64,000 bases of DNA from Moniliophthora roreri (GCA_001466705.2 LATX02000002.1:1-64000); one strand, 5' to 3'; positions 1 through 12,850 are shown, numbered from the stretch's first letter. Program-made: numbers and translations. The notes: generated by a model from the sequence alone, not told the origin.

Positions 1-797
1 TGGGCTCCAGACGAAGATGCTCAAAAAATCTATGCCTCTACTGTGAAAACATGAGGCCTGTGGTGCTAAAATACCTCTGAAAAAGGTATATATAAGTTCT
101 TGATTCTTAGTTTTGTTTTGCAAGTTGGTTTAGTGTGGTTCACTGTTACTGCAACATTAAGGATAATTCTCAATGTCTTGCTGAGTAGTTCAGAGATGAT
201 TGCCTTCAAAACAACTTCTCAGATCGAGATTAGTGTTCGTTTTGTTTAATATTCATCAGTTTTGTGGTTTTATTAATCACTTCGAAAGCAAATACTGGTA
301 TAGATTTCAACTAGAAACTGCCTAAAGATTAAACTTCTTCTAAGTAGCCCTCTTAGCTATGTTCTGCAATGATTCTCAAGAGGACAAATCTTCGAGACAC
401 TGCTAGCCTGAAACTCTCTCTGATTCACATTGAAACACCAGACTATACTAATGTACATCAGCTACTCTCTTAGTAGACTGATACAATGTTTCTCTTATCA
501 GAAAACATGCCTCTTGCATTAAAAGCTAAGCTCTTCCTAGCTTTTATTTATATCTCTAGTTTGGGTTACAATTTCAGGCCTCAACTAGCCTGCACCTCTT
601 GCACAACTAAATAAGCTAGAGCCCAAAGTGGTTGAAAAATACTGATTGCCAGTAGCTCTTCTACCTGAACAACAATGTCATACACTCTGGTAATCGGTGG
701 GCAGTATCTCTCCTGCTTTCCACCTACAAAACACATCTCCTTATATACTCTACAACATAAATAATCTAATATATCTGTCACACATACAAATAAAACT
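1..797. repeat. AT-rich dispersed repeat, copy 1
   Basis: First of three related direct copies. Landmarks such as tgctcaaaaa near base 18 and ctgagtagttcagag at 181 recur in order in the later copies. Short open frames here (e.g. 581-823 minus) recur in copy 3 but match no family I know. The copy ends at a single N (798), after which the sequence diverges. CpG is scarce. Probably part of a degenerate mobile element; class not determined. Confidence 0.75.
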
Positions 798-798
798 N

Positions 799-1020
799 AA
801 TTCTCAGAATTTGAAAATTCCATATCTTTTGCTGCTGAAAATTTAGTATTCTCCAGGCATATTCTTGTTGAGAGGACACAATTGAAATTTAGAACTTATA
901 TATGGTTTTATAAAAATTCTCTTTGCAAGAAGATTAAGTGTTTTCTCAATCAGAAAACCATGTTAAAAGAACACCTGGTACATAGTGAGTATAGATTTTA
1001 TACAAGTATCTACTTCAGGT
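799..1020. other. AT-rich spacer between repeat copies
   Basis: No gene seen. AT-rich sequence with no evident counterpart next to copies 2 or 3. Confidence 0.5.
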
Positions 1021-1583
1021 TCAGCTCCCACTGAAGATGCTCAAAAACCTATGCCTCTACTATGAAAACATGAGGCCTGTGGTGCCAAAATACCTCCAAA
1101 AAAAGGTATATATAAGTTCTTGATTCTTAGTTTTGTTTGCAAGTTGGTTCGGCATGGTTCACTGTTACTGCAATGTCAAGAATAATTCTCAATGTCTTGC
1201 TCAGTAGTTCAGAGATGATTGCCTTCAAAACAACTTCTCAGATTGAGATTAGTGTTCATTTTGTTTAATATTTATCAGTTTTGTGGTTTTATTAATTACT
1301 TCAAAAGCAAAACTGGTATAAGAACAATTCTCAAGAGGACAAATCTTCTAGACACTGCTAGCCTGAAACTCTCTCTGATTCACATCAAAACACTAGACTA
1401 TACTGATGTATGTCAGCTACTCTCTTAGTAGACTGATACAATGTTTCTCTTATCAGAAAACACACCTCTTGCATTAAAAACTAAGCTCTTCCTAGCTTTT
1501 ATTTATATCTCTGGTTTGGGTTACAATTTCAGGTCTCAACTAGCCTGCACCTCTTGCACAACTAAATAAGCTAGGGCCCAAAG
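1021..1583. repeat. AT-rich dispersed repeat, copy 2
   Basis: Matches copy 1 from its start up to about base 630, with scattered substitutions, then stops at the single N at 1584. The differences from copy 1 mean it is not an exact assembly duplicate. Confidence 0.75.
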
Positions 1584-1584
1584 N

Positions 1585-2231
1585 CTGAGTAGTTCAGAGA
1601 TGATTGCCTTCAAAACAACTTCTCAGATTGAAAATGGGTGTTTGTTTTGTATAATATTTATCGGTTTTGTGGTTTTATTAATCACTTTGAAAGCAAATAC
1701 TGGTATAGATTTCAACCAGAAACTGCCCAAAGATTAAACTTCTTCTAAGTGAGAACAAAAGTACCTCTTGTACCTGAATATAGCCCTCTTAGCTATGTTC
1801 TGCAACAATTCTCAAGAGGATGAATCTTCTAGACACTGCTAGCCTGAAACCCTCTCTGATTCACATCAAAACACCAGACTATACTGATGTACATCAGCTA
1901 CCCTCTTAGTAGACTGATACAATATTTCTCTTATCAGAAAACACACCTCTTGCATTAAAAACTAAGCTCTTCCTAGCTTTTATTTATATCTCTGGTTTGG
2001 GTTACAATTTCAGGTCTCAACCAGCCTGTGCCTCTTGCACAACTAAATAAGCTAGAGCCTGAAGTGGTTGAAAAATACTGATTGCTGGTAGCTCTTCTAC
2101 CTGAACAACAATGTCATACACTCTGGTAATCAGTGGGCAGTATCTCTCCTGCTTTCCACCTACAAAACACATCCCCTTATATACTCTACAACATAAATAA
2201 TCTAATATATCTGTCACACATACAAATAAAA
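1585..2231. repeat. AT-rich dispersed repeat, copy 3
   Basis: Begins directly after the N at 1584, at the position equivalent to base 181 of copy 1, and runs in register to the equivalent of base 797. It contains one short stretch (about 1750-1782) that copy 1 lacks. Substitutions against copies 1 and 2 are mostly C/T and G/A. Confidence 0.75.
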
Positions 2232-3067
2232 CTGAGCTGTGTTTGGTAATTTCTCTGTCACAGTGTCCAATTGTAGTCAGGCTTCATAGCCATAAACTTT
2301 TTTATTCTTTTTCTATAACAATTGTGCAGTCTTCTGACACTAACCATTTGCAATTTTCTCTATCAAACAGCTCTTCTTCCGACTCCATTTGAAAATATTA
2401 TACTTCCATGCTGCTCTGCACCATTCCTTCCTTCTCTGTCTACTATCATCTGCTCTATGGACACATAATATGCTTCCATCTCTATGTTTAAAGTGTATGC
2501 ATAAGCTCAGCCATGCTGGTTTCTTGTCATACAGCTTTGTCTTCTGTTTTTCCGTAATACAGGCACCCTTCCAGTAGCTGATCATCTATTTCATTCCTCT
2601 AATTTGATATTTGGTATCTCGAGTATTCCTTGCCAATAATTTGTCATCCTCTGTTTCATATCTGTTTCTTGATAATATTCTCATATGTGTATCATTGAAG
2701 GCTTTTATTCTTCCTTCAAGCTGGGTATGGATTGAAAATATTGTTAAAAGTGAAAATATTCCCTTTGGTATGCTTTCAATAGAGAAGTATTATATGGTGT
2801 GGTTCCCTACAGGTTTTTGGGATGCTCCTCTGTGTTCAGATTCACTGTTTATTTTCATACTAGCAGTGGTCAGATACCCTTGTATGGCCTACCATCAACC
2901 ATTACTCTGCTAATATTTTGTATCTTTCTCTACTACTCACTTTGACTAGCTGCTCAGAGCTCACACTAGTTCTCAATTCCCTTATATATTTTATTTTCAA
3001 CCATAAAAGTGCAAAATATTCTCTATTTGTGTGTGAAACAAAAGGTAAAAGTTATGCATATCATTAT
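2232..3067. other. CpG-poor intergenic sequence with short open frames
   Basis: Two short open frames (2340-2585 minus and 2611-2913 plus) give no recognisable domain and keep no frame with each other. Probably decayed repeat sequence. Confidence 0.4.
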
Positions 3068-3312
3068 GTGTGATTGTGCAGTATCAAAAGTGCAATGAGC
3101 AAAGTGAAGAGAAGTGTGAAGACCATCAACAGGATGAAATAAGGAAGTTTTGCATGTGATTGTGCAGTATTAAAAGCATAATGAGCAAAGTGAAGAAAAG
3201 TATGGAGTCCACTGATGGGATGAAATAAGGGTGTTTCATGTGTGATTGTGTGGTATCAGAAGTGCAATGAACAAGTGAAGCAAGATGTGGAGGTGCCGAC
3301 AGGATGAAATAA
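3068..3312. repeat. Three-copy tandem repeat, unit about 85 bp
   Basis: Three head-to-tail units start near 3068, 3155 and 3238. Each has gtgattgtg early, an aatgagcaaagtgaag-like core (aatgaacaagtgaag in unit 3) and ggatgaaataag near its end. Units differ by scattered substitutions and small indels, so the array is old. Confidence 0.85.
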
Positions 3313-3672
3313 GTCACATAGAAAGGGACCAAGGTGGCATGACAGTGATGCTTCAGCCAAAATATAGGTGGGTTTTATCTCTTTATGCCTTTCATACAGT
3401 ATCCAAGATTTAGCTAAAGACTTTGCTTCAGAATGGGCAGCATACCAGTAAGCAATGTCAGATAAATTTCTCTAGACCTCCCCTGTTGCAATTCAATTTT
3501 GAGCTATAATTTTCATCAATTTGTGATGATTCAGATTTCAAGCATGCCACATACAAAGGTGAGATAATAAGAGGGACATTGAGTGGGGTGCTCTTAGTCA
3601 TAGTGTAGATAGACATGGTGCAATGTGGTCATTCAAAAGGAAGGGTTGATTAATTAGGTAATTACCATCTAT
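3313..3672. other. Flank downstream of the transposase relic
   Basis: No gene seen. CpG-poor sequence between the tandem repeat and the stop of the Plavaka-like relic; it may belong to the same element. Confidence 0.4.
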
Positions 3673-6600
3673 TTACATGGAAGGTGGCAACAGAAAGTCA
3701 TAAAAATGGTAACTGGCAAATTTATTTACATAGTATTCCTGGAACACATCTAATGCCTTGAATGAATGGAAGTTCTCTGGCAGAAAACCTCTACCAAAGA
3801 CAGAAAGCAGGTGGGCAGAACTGACGAAACTATCCAAGTCAATAACATTGACTGTGAGTCGACTATTGGGGTCTCACTAAGGTTGAATGGTCTACATTTG
3901 CATGTCAGGATCAGACTCATCCCTGTTTGGGGTGAACTAGTTGACCAAGGCACACAAATATGTCTTGGTTTGGAATGCAAACGAGAACAGGAGTAGGACA
4001 TGCACAATGACCAGGCCCTTCATTTGTGTGAAATCAGGTGAGCCCAAATCTATGAAAACAGTATTGTAGCAAGGGTATCTGCCTTGCCAATGAGGATTAC
4101 TCTGTATCCTCTGGATAAGCATACTGTGAGGTCCACAATCATCACTGGGTGCATAAGAAGAGACTGTTGCCAATAGGTGAATATGAAGAGAGCCCAAGAA
4201 GAAAGGGCATTGGTCAATGGGGATGTGATCAGAAGGTGTGGTGCTTTCTGGATAGATCTGAAAATAGAGAAAGCAATGCAGTGCATCACACAGCTTTGGC
4301 TGTTTGATCTTCTTTGAAATATCATTGACACTTGATGGCCAACCACAGGCTGAAATTGCTCTTAGGAGAGATTGCAAAACAATGATAATATACTGACCTT
4401 GAGTGACTGACAGTCGTGCAGAGACATGATCCCTTGGTTCAGCTATGGGGCCAAGGTCTTGATTCTCATCGACATCCACTTCTGGTTCTGAAATAGCATA
4501 CAATGCCTCATCTGGATACACCTCTTGGAGTGCATCAGCTGTATAAGAGGAAACTGTGCCTGTAAGCATGCCTCACAGGGTGGATTTGTGGCAGAGGGCC
4601 TTAAGTTTATTGAGCTGCAGGATACTTTTAACCATTTGGCTAAGTGCATTATATCAGTTTGAGCATCACTACAGCTCCTTGACAGATTCAATATGTTTGT
4701 TCTCTGTAATGGAGGAACAAGTACTATTAGGTGCCCCAAAGTTATGAATGGACTCTACAAAGTGTCCAAGAGCATGTTGGCATGAAGGTGATAGTTTCTT
4801 CACAACTATTTGAACCTCTTTCTTGAGAAAGACAAGTCTTTTCTCATGGTACTCTATGAGGAGACTGTCATATTGTTGGAGGTCTACTGAGGTGATGATG
4901 TTCTTTCTGGCAATATAGCAAAGCTCTATAAATGCTGAGAGACATGAAACTATTTTCAGAGGCACATGTCCATTGACAGCACAAATGATGATCTGTGTTC
5001 TCATAAGCAGTGTCCAAAAAACATTCTGGTAGGTAATGCTTACCTTCATAAGAGCTTTGAAATCATCTCCCATCCACCGAGAGAAATCCCTTCCATCTGG
5101 GAAGCTTTGCAGCCCAGGGAATGAGGGAATAGCAGCTAACCTGCAGACAAATCAGGTTTGTTATCTCACATTTCAGGCAAACACATACCATCTATCAATA
5201 TCCTTAAGAATCTCATGTGCTCCACTTTTACCAAATGTCTTATGCAAGTATTGAGTTAGCCATTTAATAAAGTGATCTTTGAATCTGCCTTTGATCAATT
5301 GGTGGAGTATATCAGACGACATTGTTTCGCAGATATCTGCTCATGGAAATACTTGAGTAAAGACCTGAGGATAGATGAGCTGTTATTGAGTCTTGGTCAA
5401 AACACAGTTATTTAGATATGAAATACAAGATATAAGGAACAATGTGAAAGTTACATAATAGGGGAAGAGCTTGAAACATAGAAAACACTTGAACGAACCT
5501 GCACATTACTTCAAAAGCCATATTCATACCATATAAAGGAGGGATCATTCTCATAATTTTCAAATAATCTGTTATGAAGGATATACCTGCAGGGTACCAT
5601 ATCAGGATCTCCATCTAAGTTGTGAGGACATGCAGTGCAACTATAAAGTAATTCAGTGAAGCATTAAACAGATGAATGAGGTACCATACCAAGCACACTA
5701 GCCTTGAATGATACCTGCAAGCCATACCTGTTCAGGATAGTTGGCAATATGTGGTCCAATCTGGTAGATCACTTTGTGATAGTACCCATCTGGGCATTTG
5801 ACAAGCTCAGATGTTGTCATGCCAGGCTCCAATGGCATTAACACCTTGATGAGACAAGCATGATAAAGCTGGCAGGTGAATTGCTAATATGCAACAGTCT
5901 CCCAATTGTGCTTGTTTGCTGAGAGCAGCAGAGTCAGATGGTAACACAGTAAGGAAAACCCTAAACATACTGTGAGGAATTGGGAATAAGACAAATGGCA
6001 GAACACTATTAGTATGGGAGTGTCATGCAATGTTCATCAAGTTACCTGGAGAAATGTATCCAGAGTGATACTCCTGATGACCAGTACTGACTGAAACAGT
6101 GGTCTTATCACTGCCTAGGATTATTGGTACAATCATCACACCTTTTGTCCCAGGAAGTTTGGCAATCTCATTCTAGAAGGTGCCATTAGATACACAACAT
6201 AATCAGAATGAACAAACATGCACTGCTTGCCACTAAGCCCAATTGCCTGAGAGAAGATTAGAATAATAGCGGATCCTCTGATTGTCCTTGATGAGATATT
6301 GCTTATATAGAGTATAATTGAAACAGCAGTGGAAGCTTTCTGTATGAAGCTGTGAGGTGACCACATCATGTGCATTGCAGATGCAGAGAACATAGGGCTC
6401 CAACATCCACAGTGGAGCATTTGGCAGCAGTTCTCCTTTGTATGTGATGTGATATGTCTTCCATACAGTGTTCTCCTCTCTGATGGAGTCAATTGCATCA
6501 TACATTGCCCTTGTGCTTGAGAAAGGGCCATATCTTCCATCCTTCATCAAGAATAATTGAAGAATATCCAGTAATTGGTTGATCTTGCCCTTGGACACCT

Positions 6601-7110
6601 GGGCCTCAACATACTGAAAATATGCCAGTTCAAACTGTGCATGGTCATTGAACAGATATCATGCAGCTTCAGAGTTGATGGGAGGCTCAGGTGTCTGGAG
6701 AGGGCCTTGCATGCAAGTGATTTCATTACCATTAGCATCATATAAGAGATCTGCTGGAGAGGATTTGTAAATAGTGTGAACAGTAATAAGGAACAAAATA
6801 TACCTGAGAGATGTAGATGCCACTCATATTTGTACCAATGATCATCAAAAGAGAGAGGTGTAATGTTGTGATAATGGACATTGCAATGGTTGGTGTATCC
6901 AGAGTGGACTTTAAAAGTCCTGTAGATAAGAATATCAGTCAAATTCTCATAAAGATTGTGAAAACAGACATTCTCACCTTGCTGGGTTGCATTCGTGGCA
7001 TATGTACATCTTGAAATTGCTCAGGAAGTTGACATCTATGTCTTCATTGGCAAGTTTGATACTGGGATTTGTAGAATGCCAACTAATCACCAAGTCTGAA
7101 ATGGAAGAGT
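3673..7110 (-). pseudogene. Plavaka-like DNA transposase, degenerate
   Basis: Read on the minus strand, fragments follow the order of Agaricomycete Plavaka-type transposases. They are: an N-terminal region with a Cys pair (near 6990), SKGKINQLLDIL (about 6590), a DAIDSIREE segment (6490), GSDKTTVSV (about 6090), IGPHIANYPEQ (about 5750), DDFKALMKV (about 5060), APNSTCSSITENKHI (4690), APSDDCGP and QSNPHWQGRY (about 4100), and VIDLDSFVSSAHLLS (about 3840). The last frame ends at the stop 3673-3675. Frame changes, and stops such as a TGA near 4580 where relatives keep an Arg codon, show that it is dead. Some breaks may be introns. No terminal inverted repeats were identified. These proteins catalyse cut-and-paste transposition of CACTA-related elements; this copy probably cannot. 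Confidence 0.85.
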
Positions 7111-7520
7111 TTGAGGGCAGAATATCATCTTTGTTGAGTACATCCACTGGAGAATAATGCGTGGAATCAGTGGTGGGAGAGTCGACTGGGGATTCTGAAT
7201 GGTAAGATGCTGAACTACTATGAGAGGAGGAAAGAGTTTCGAGTGTGTCAGTTTTGGATTTTCCACTGTCTTCACTGTCTGATATGTCAAAGAGAGAAAA
7301 GAAACTGAGATTTCATAGAATAGTTAAACATCATAATATACATTGAGACTGAGATGAGAATTTTAGTCAAAGTATCATCAATGTTGCTTGGCAAACATGC
7401 ACTTGTTCTTTCTCTTCCACAACCAACATACTCAAAATTCTCTGCTCATCCTGCATCCTTGGTAGCCTACATGACATCCAGAAGAACCTGAAACAAAAAT
7501 ACTAGCAGAAAACCTGATAA
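7111..7520. other. Region between transposase relic and hypothetical gene
   Basis: A short minus-strand open frame (7087-7290) could be the extreme N-terminus of the transposase but has no motif I can name. Otherwise nothing recognised. Confidence 0.35.
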
Positions 7521-7521
7521 C

Positions 7522-8877
7522 ATGCCTATTGTCTCTTCCAACTCTTCTGAGCCACTCAGCCCATCTCCCCCTCTGGCTTGTCAGGCTTGTCAAACTTGTT
7601 CATCCAAATCTGTCATTACTTCCAATCATGTGAACAGCTCTGAGATAGAACCTAAACTGAATTCAAAGCAACAGAATAATACTCAGAAGAAAAAAGTGTC
7701 AGCATCAGAAAATGAGGCAACTCAGCCTCATGCTCAGCCTCGTGTTCAGTCCCATGTTCAATCCCAGCAAACCCACCAGGACCATAGCTACTAAACCCAC
7801 TGCCATTGAATCCCATAATCCCCAGCCTATTACTCCAGCCCAACCTTCTTGTGAGAAGAAGAATCACAATCCAGCTGCAATCATAAAACCTTGTGCAAAA
7901 TGCTCCTCACAGCAGGTCCAGGCTGACAAGGAGGCTGCCACTGCTCAGAAGCTGGAATTCAAAAGGCTAAGAAAAGGGATATTGAGGAGCTTAAGGTGAT
8001 GCTTTGTGGTGAAAAGCTGAGGAGAGAGGTGGTGGTGGTGCAGGAATTCAAGATTCCATTGGAGGTAGACAAGGCAGAGGAGGAAGACAATGCTATGGAG
8101 GATTACCATTCTGCAGGGCAAACATCTGGCTCTGGAGAATGCTTCAAGCTTTCTGAAGTTGAGCAACTCACACTCACAGATGAAAGCATTGAGGAGATGC
8201 CAATAAAGGTGTGTGATTCAGAATAGGAAAAACTTCAGAGGCTGACTGTATGAATGGCATCTTTGTAGAAGCAGGCCTCCATGAATGCAAAGGGGAAGGG
8301 GAAGAAGAAGGATAGACAGTCAGAGGAGAAGGAGAAAGGGAAGGGAAGAAAGAAGAATAAGACTAATGAGAAGAGTCCTGATAAAACCACAAAGAACACA
8401 CGTACTCAGTGAGGCACTCAGTTCCTTTTATGTCCTTTTCACTGACCAGATGACTATTATTCTGTCTGAAACAGGCCACCAAAGACAATTGCATCCAGCC
8501 TCAACCACAACTTCAAGAAGATCCTTCTCAACACTTCGAGGAAGAAACCTCTCATAGAATCTGCTGTTGGAGGGCTCCATGATAGTGATACAGAGGATAC
8601 TCCACCTGTTCCCAGCAAAACTAAGGTGGTCAAGTCAAATGTGGTAAGTTTCTCAGCTCAATCCATAAGCACACATCATAATTGACATGATGTACAGCTT
8701 GTCAACTTGAATAGCAATGAAGAGGATGTTCCCAGGGCCAACAAACCCATGCCCAAGGCCAACTTGGTCAAGCCCAAGCCGATCCCCAATCCAAAGGTTC
8801 AAAAACCCAACACTGCTACCTCTGCTTCAGGATCTAGTGTCTCTTCCCAAGCTTCATCTGCTGCTCCTTCCCATTGA
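7522..8877 (+). pseudogene. N-terminal half of a low-complexity hypothetical protein, interrupted
   Basis: Plus-strand open segments encode Ser/Pro/Gln-rich, then Lys/Glu-rich, probably disordered sequence. About 7522-7794 has Cys pairs and repeated Q-rich stretches; 7996-8226 and 8285-8557 are charged. A frame near 8710-8877 reads KPMPKANLVKPKPIPNP and then Ser/Ala-rich SSQASSAAPSH before a stop. The Ser/Ala-rich end resembles the sequence resuming at about 12,855, suggesting that this is the front part of the gene ending at 13,954. No named domain is seen. Frame changes may be introns or lesions. Confidence 0.45.
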
Positions 8878-8948
8878 AGAGGCAGAAACTCTATCTCCTT
8901 TAAAAGACAGCTACATGCTATCTTCACTTCTAAAAGCTTTCTAAAAAA

Positions 8949-9525
8949 GGCTTCTGCAACGAAACACAGCTACAAAACCCACACACACACACACACACAA
9001 CACACACACACACAACACACACCAAAACCCACAATAGATGCTTCTATAAGTGAGAAAGCACTGTACAAGTCTGCTATGAGACTGAGTCTATCTCAAGTGA
9101 TTTGGGGTGAGAAAGGGGACAGAACCCTTTATATCTTCAATTGGCTGGCTTAGATTGCAGAGTCTAAAGACTCTAGTTAAGACGACTCAAGTATTGCACT
9201 CAAGGGTCACAAAGTGTAGGTTTTTTTAAACACGAGTGGTTTATTGATTGGTTATCGGATTTGTATACAGTGAGGCAAGATATATATATATGTATAAATC
9301 TCAGCTCAACTAGAAGCGACTGACTGGCAAGTGCGTAAAGACTTGGTCTAAGAAGCTGCACAGAGGTCTAAATTGACACTGCGCAGAGCTATAAGGTGCA
9401 AGTACCAGTCAGTGCTTGAGCCTGCATCTACAAGTACAGCTCTTTATATATAGAATAATAATTGGAAATAACAAAATAAAAGATAAAATAAGCGTGTTCT
9501 AGTTTATAGTATAAATTGTACGTGT
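8949..9525. repeat. 577-bp block, copy 1, with CA microsatellite
   Basis: Starts at gcttctgcaacgaaacac, includes an interrupted CA microsatellite (about 8980-9022) and ends at the N at 9526. It reappears at 9535-10,111 with one difference seen (cgaaacac versus ctaaacac). Confidence 0.9.
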
Positions 9526-9534
9526 NCTAAACTG

Positions 9535-10111
9535 GGCTTCTGCAACTAAACACAGCTACAAAACCCACACACACACACACACACAACACACACACACACA
9601 ACACACACCAAAACCCACAATAGATGCTTCTATAAGTGAGAAAGCACTGTACAAGTCTGCTATGAGACTGAGTCTATCTCAAGTGATTTGGGGTGAGAAA
9701 GGGGACAGAACCCTTTATATCTTCAATTGGCTGGCTTAGATTGCAGAGTCTAAAGACTCTAGTTAAGACGACTCAAGTATTGCACTCAAGGGTCACAAAG
9801 TGTAGGTTTTTTTAAACACGAGTGGTTTATTGATTGGTTATCGGATTTGTATACAGTGAGGCAAGATATATATATATGTATAAATCTCAGCTCAACTAGA
9901 AGCGACTGACTGGCAAGTGCGTAAAGACTTGGTCTAAGAAGCTGCACAGAGGTCTAAATTGACACTGCGCAGAGCTATAAGGTGCAAGTACCAGTCAGTG
10001 CTTGAGCCTGCATCTACAAGTACAGCTCTTTATATATAGAATAATAATTGGAAATAACAAAATAAAAGATAAAATAAGCGTGTTCTAGTTTATAGTATAA
10101 ATTGTACGTGT
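9535..10111. repeat. 577-bp block, copy 2
   Basis: Offset 586 bp from copy 1 and separated from it only by the N at 9526 and eight bases. It then continues into unique sequence. Near-identity and the adjacent N suggest a gap-closing artefact or two haplotypes joined in tandem. Confidence 0.9.
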
Positions 10112-10713
10112 TCGTGCCTAAAAGTTCAATTCTGCATAGCAATTAGGTATATTGGGTATATTTGGTGACCAAATGGTCAATTTATTGGGTTTTTGACCCT
10201 GCGCGGAGTGTTGCTGGGTCATACAATCCTTCTGTGTAGCTACTTCTGTGTAGCCACAGGTTCTGGACCAGCTGTATATGCAGGTATGTTTCCCTTTCCA
10301 CCAGTTCACTTCTGTGTAGCTGCTTTCTACAATTGGATTGGTGGATGTCACAGTCTAGACATCTGCTATATTCAATCTCCTCCCATTCTGCGTACGATCT
10401 TGTGAGTCATTCGCAATCTCCAGCATACTTGTTGCCTATCAGTCATCCCGCATACACCTGGAAAGGCCGTCATATCTGCATGAGTGTCTTTGAAGCTCCA
10501 CATAGGAACAAGTTCCAACCGTGTACTAGTTATCGATAGTAATAATTAGGTTTTAAGTCTATTGACGCATTATCATGCAATGTGATCACAAAACAAACAA
10601 TCTAGTGCACTTAGACTGTGGATCCTGCTGATATCTATTCCTTTGTGTTCGGAATTAGTGGTTTCTGGCCTGTTTTATTGACCAAGAACCCTCACAGCAA
10701 TGCTTCACTGTAA

Positions 10714-10876
10714 CATCGCACAAAACTGCAGAATGTCATAACTCAGTTATAACTGGTTTTGGGGGGTTATGACTGGTTTTGGTGGGTTATAACCGCTGGA
10801 ACCAGTTATAACTACCGGGAACCTGGGTTATAACCCCCTGGAGATGGGTTATGACCTTTTGCAGTTTTGTGCAATG
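10714..10876. mobile_element. Small inverted-repeat element, MITE-like
   Basis: The ends form an imperfect inverted repeat of about 29 bp (10714-10742 and 10848-10876) containing gcacaaaactgca and gtcataac. The 105-bp interior repeats ggttataac and ggttatgac motifs in both orientations. No clear target duplication is seen. It is non-coding. Confidence 0.55.
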
Positions 10877-12850
10877 AATGTAGGGGGCTAGTATAGACTA
10901 CTGACCTCCTCTAGATTGTGTTACAGTGTCAATCATTAGACTTGTTAAACCTGACACTTAAAGCTTAGGCACCATATTAGAGCTCATGGGTCAGCAAGTC
11001 ACATGAATATCACACGTACTTCTGGGCTCTTTTTCTAGTATTTGACGCAAAAAGTGCATGATTTTGCGTCTAGGCCAAAATTGAGCACATCACTGTTAAT
11101 ATGTCTAACCTAGAAAAGACCCACTTTTATTCATTTTACACTACTTTTGAATTGGAACACTTTAATATGACACCAGATAACAGGTAATAAGGACTAGAGT
11201 GAGCCCACTCTGCTAGTCATTGCCTTAGAGAAGCTATGGTACCTTGGAAAGTACGAAGAGCTATATGATATGCTATACAGAGGTGTCGAAGCTGTACTTC
11301 CTGACTTATCTATGTATCAGATCCAAAACAGATCACTCCCAAAACCTGTAGGGAACCTAACTATGGCCCAATGAATGCATTGGCTAGTTAACCAAGCTCT
11401 CAAAGTGCTATCAATGGGATTTTAATTTCTACTTTACCTTTCTATAACATCTGCAAAGTGCAATCTGCAGTCAAACAGTACAGAGGTACTTAGAGGAGAC
11501 ATCAAAACAGAAAGACAACTTAGAACAGAAACGATCATAGAACAATTCTCCTCTGAAGTCAATATATAGATCAGAGTCAAAGCAGACAATCTCTTAATAA
11601 AGAATTCACCAGCGGATAAACAATATGCAATAAGCTAACTAGGTATAAAGTCATCTCGGGATGATGGAAATCACTTCCGAAGGACATCCACTACCTACAG
11701 ACAGATACCACGAGACATACGAAGAATATCTAACACACAAGAACTCCTAACTAAGACTGAGCGTGCACTGTCAAAGGAGATAGGAACAGTAACAGTGTGT
11801 TCCAACCTTGGAAGCTTTGGCATCTAGGCCTCTGCCGATGTGAGGATACTAGAAAGGGAAATGCTGTAAAGAGACGGAATGGAAACAGCCATCCACTCAT
11901 AGATATCCGACTTAGAAAAAGAGAAAATACAAATTATAGAGCCCAGAACGCCTGGAAATGTAGATACCCACGCGGATATAGTCAGATACCCTAGTGGCCA
12001 GACTCTGTGACATCTGAATATTCCCTCTTTTAGTATCTCTGTCACTCATTTATCATTTCCTGAATTATCAGACATTATTTATATTTTTCTGTAGATATAT
12101 TCCTTGGACTATATATAAGGACAGCTAGATATTCATACATACTCAAGTAACTCTGCCCTCTCCGATTGTGAATACATAAAGAGTTTGTTTGGTGTATAAA
12201 TTTGTGTGCCATTCCAGTTTTGCTTCCTCACTTCAGGCCCTGGAGATTGGTCCTGAGTGACTCCAGAGAGATAGACATCTGATAACAAACTTGTGTCGTA
12301 AGAGATAAGAGTAACATCTTGAGTGCGTTGTCATGCTTTTCTAAGAGAAACTTTACACCAAGAAGGAGCCTTGGGCACTTGGAGTGTGGCCTGTGTGTGT
12401 ATCAGGTTGTGACACACTTAGAGTCTTAGCAAGGGGTGTGCCTGCACTGAACTCTTTGTAGAAATTGGTCTAAGACCTTTTCCAGTACACTGTGTGCTGT
12501 AGTTGTCTTGAGGAAGTCTTGAACTCTGTAGGGTCAGACTATATTGGCTATTGAGTCTTTGTACAGGACTGTAGCTCTTGTGTTTTGTGCTTTGTGCACC
12601 GTGTTCTTGTGTGTGTGTTTGTGTGTTTGAATATAAACTCTTTTAAAACCCATATATACTCCTCTGGAGGTGAACACTTTGAAGTAGATTGCTTCAATAA
12701 GAGAGAATCAACCTAGCTAAGGGTTTTGTTGGCATTCTAAGTGCAGCAACTCTGATCACGTCGATCCACACTTGCACAACAACCTGAGTTAGACTTTTGG
12801 AGGTTATCTTTTAGAGTAGTTTTCCATTAGTCTTATCTTAGACAAATTAC

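Larger units (their letters stand above)
8878..12850. mobile_element. About 4 kb of repeat-rich non-coding DNA splitting the hypothetical gene
   Basis: No substantial protein is seen. It holds a CA microsatellite, a duplicated 577-bp block, a small inverted-repeat element and, near 12,100-12,200, a TATA-like ctatatataagg followed by long TG-rich sequence. This resembles LTR-type or other mobile DNA, but no matching LTR pair, primer-binding site or TG...CA ends were found. The similarity between about 8867 and 12,855 could be a target duplication or a repeat within the protein. Confidence 0.35.

Noticed and set aside
2340..2913. Retrotransposon reverse transcriptase or integrase remnant
   Set aside because: Both strands were read in all frames without finding a catalytic motif.
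8970..9030. CRISPR-like regular repeats
   Set aside because: Simple CA microsatellite in a eukaryotic genome; no spacers.
12090..12780. LTR of a retrotransposon
   Set aside because: TATA-like box and promoter-like layout, but no second copy, no TG...CA ends and no primer-binding site found in the window.
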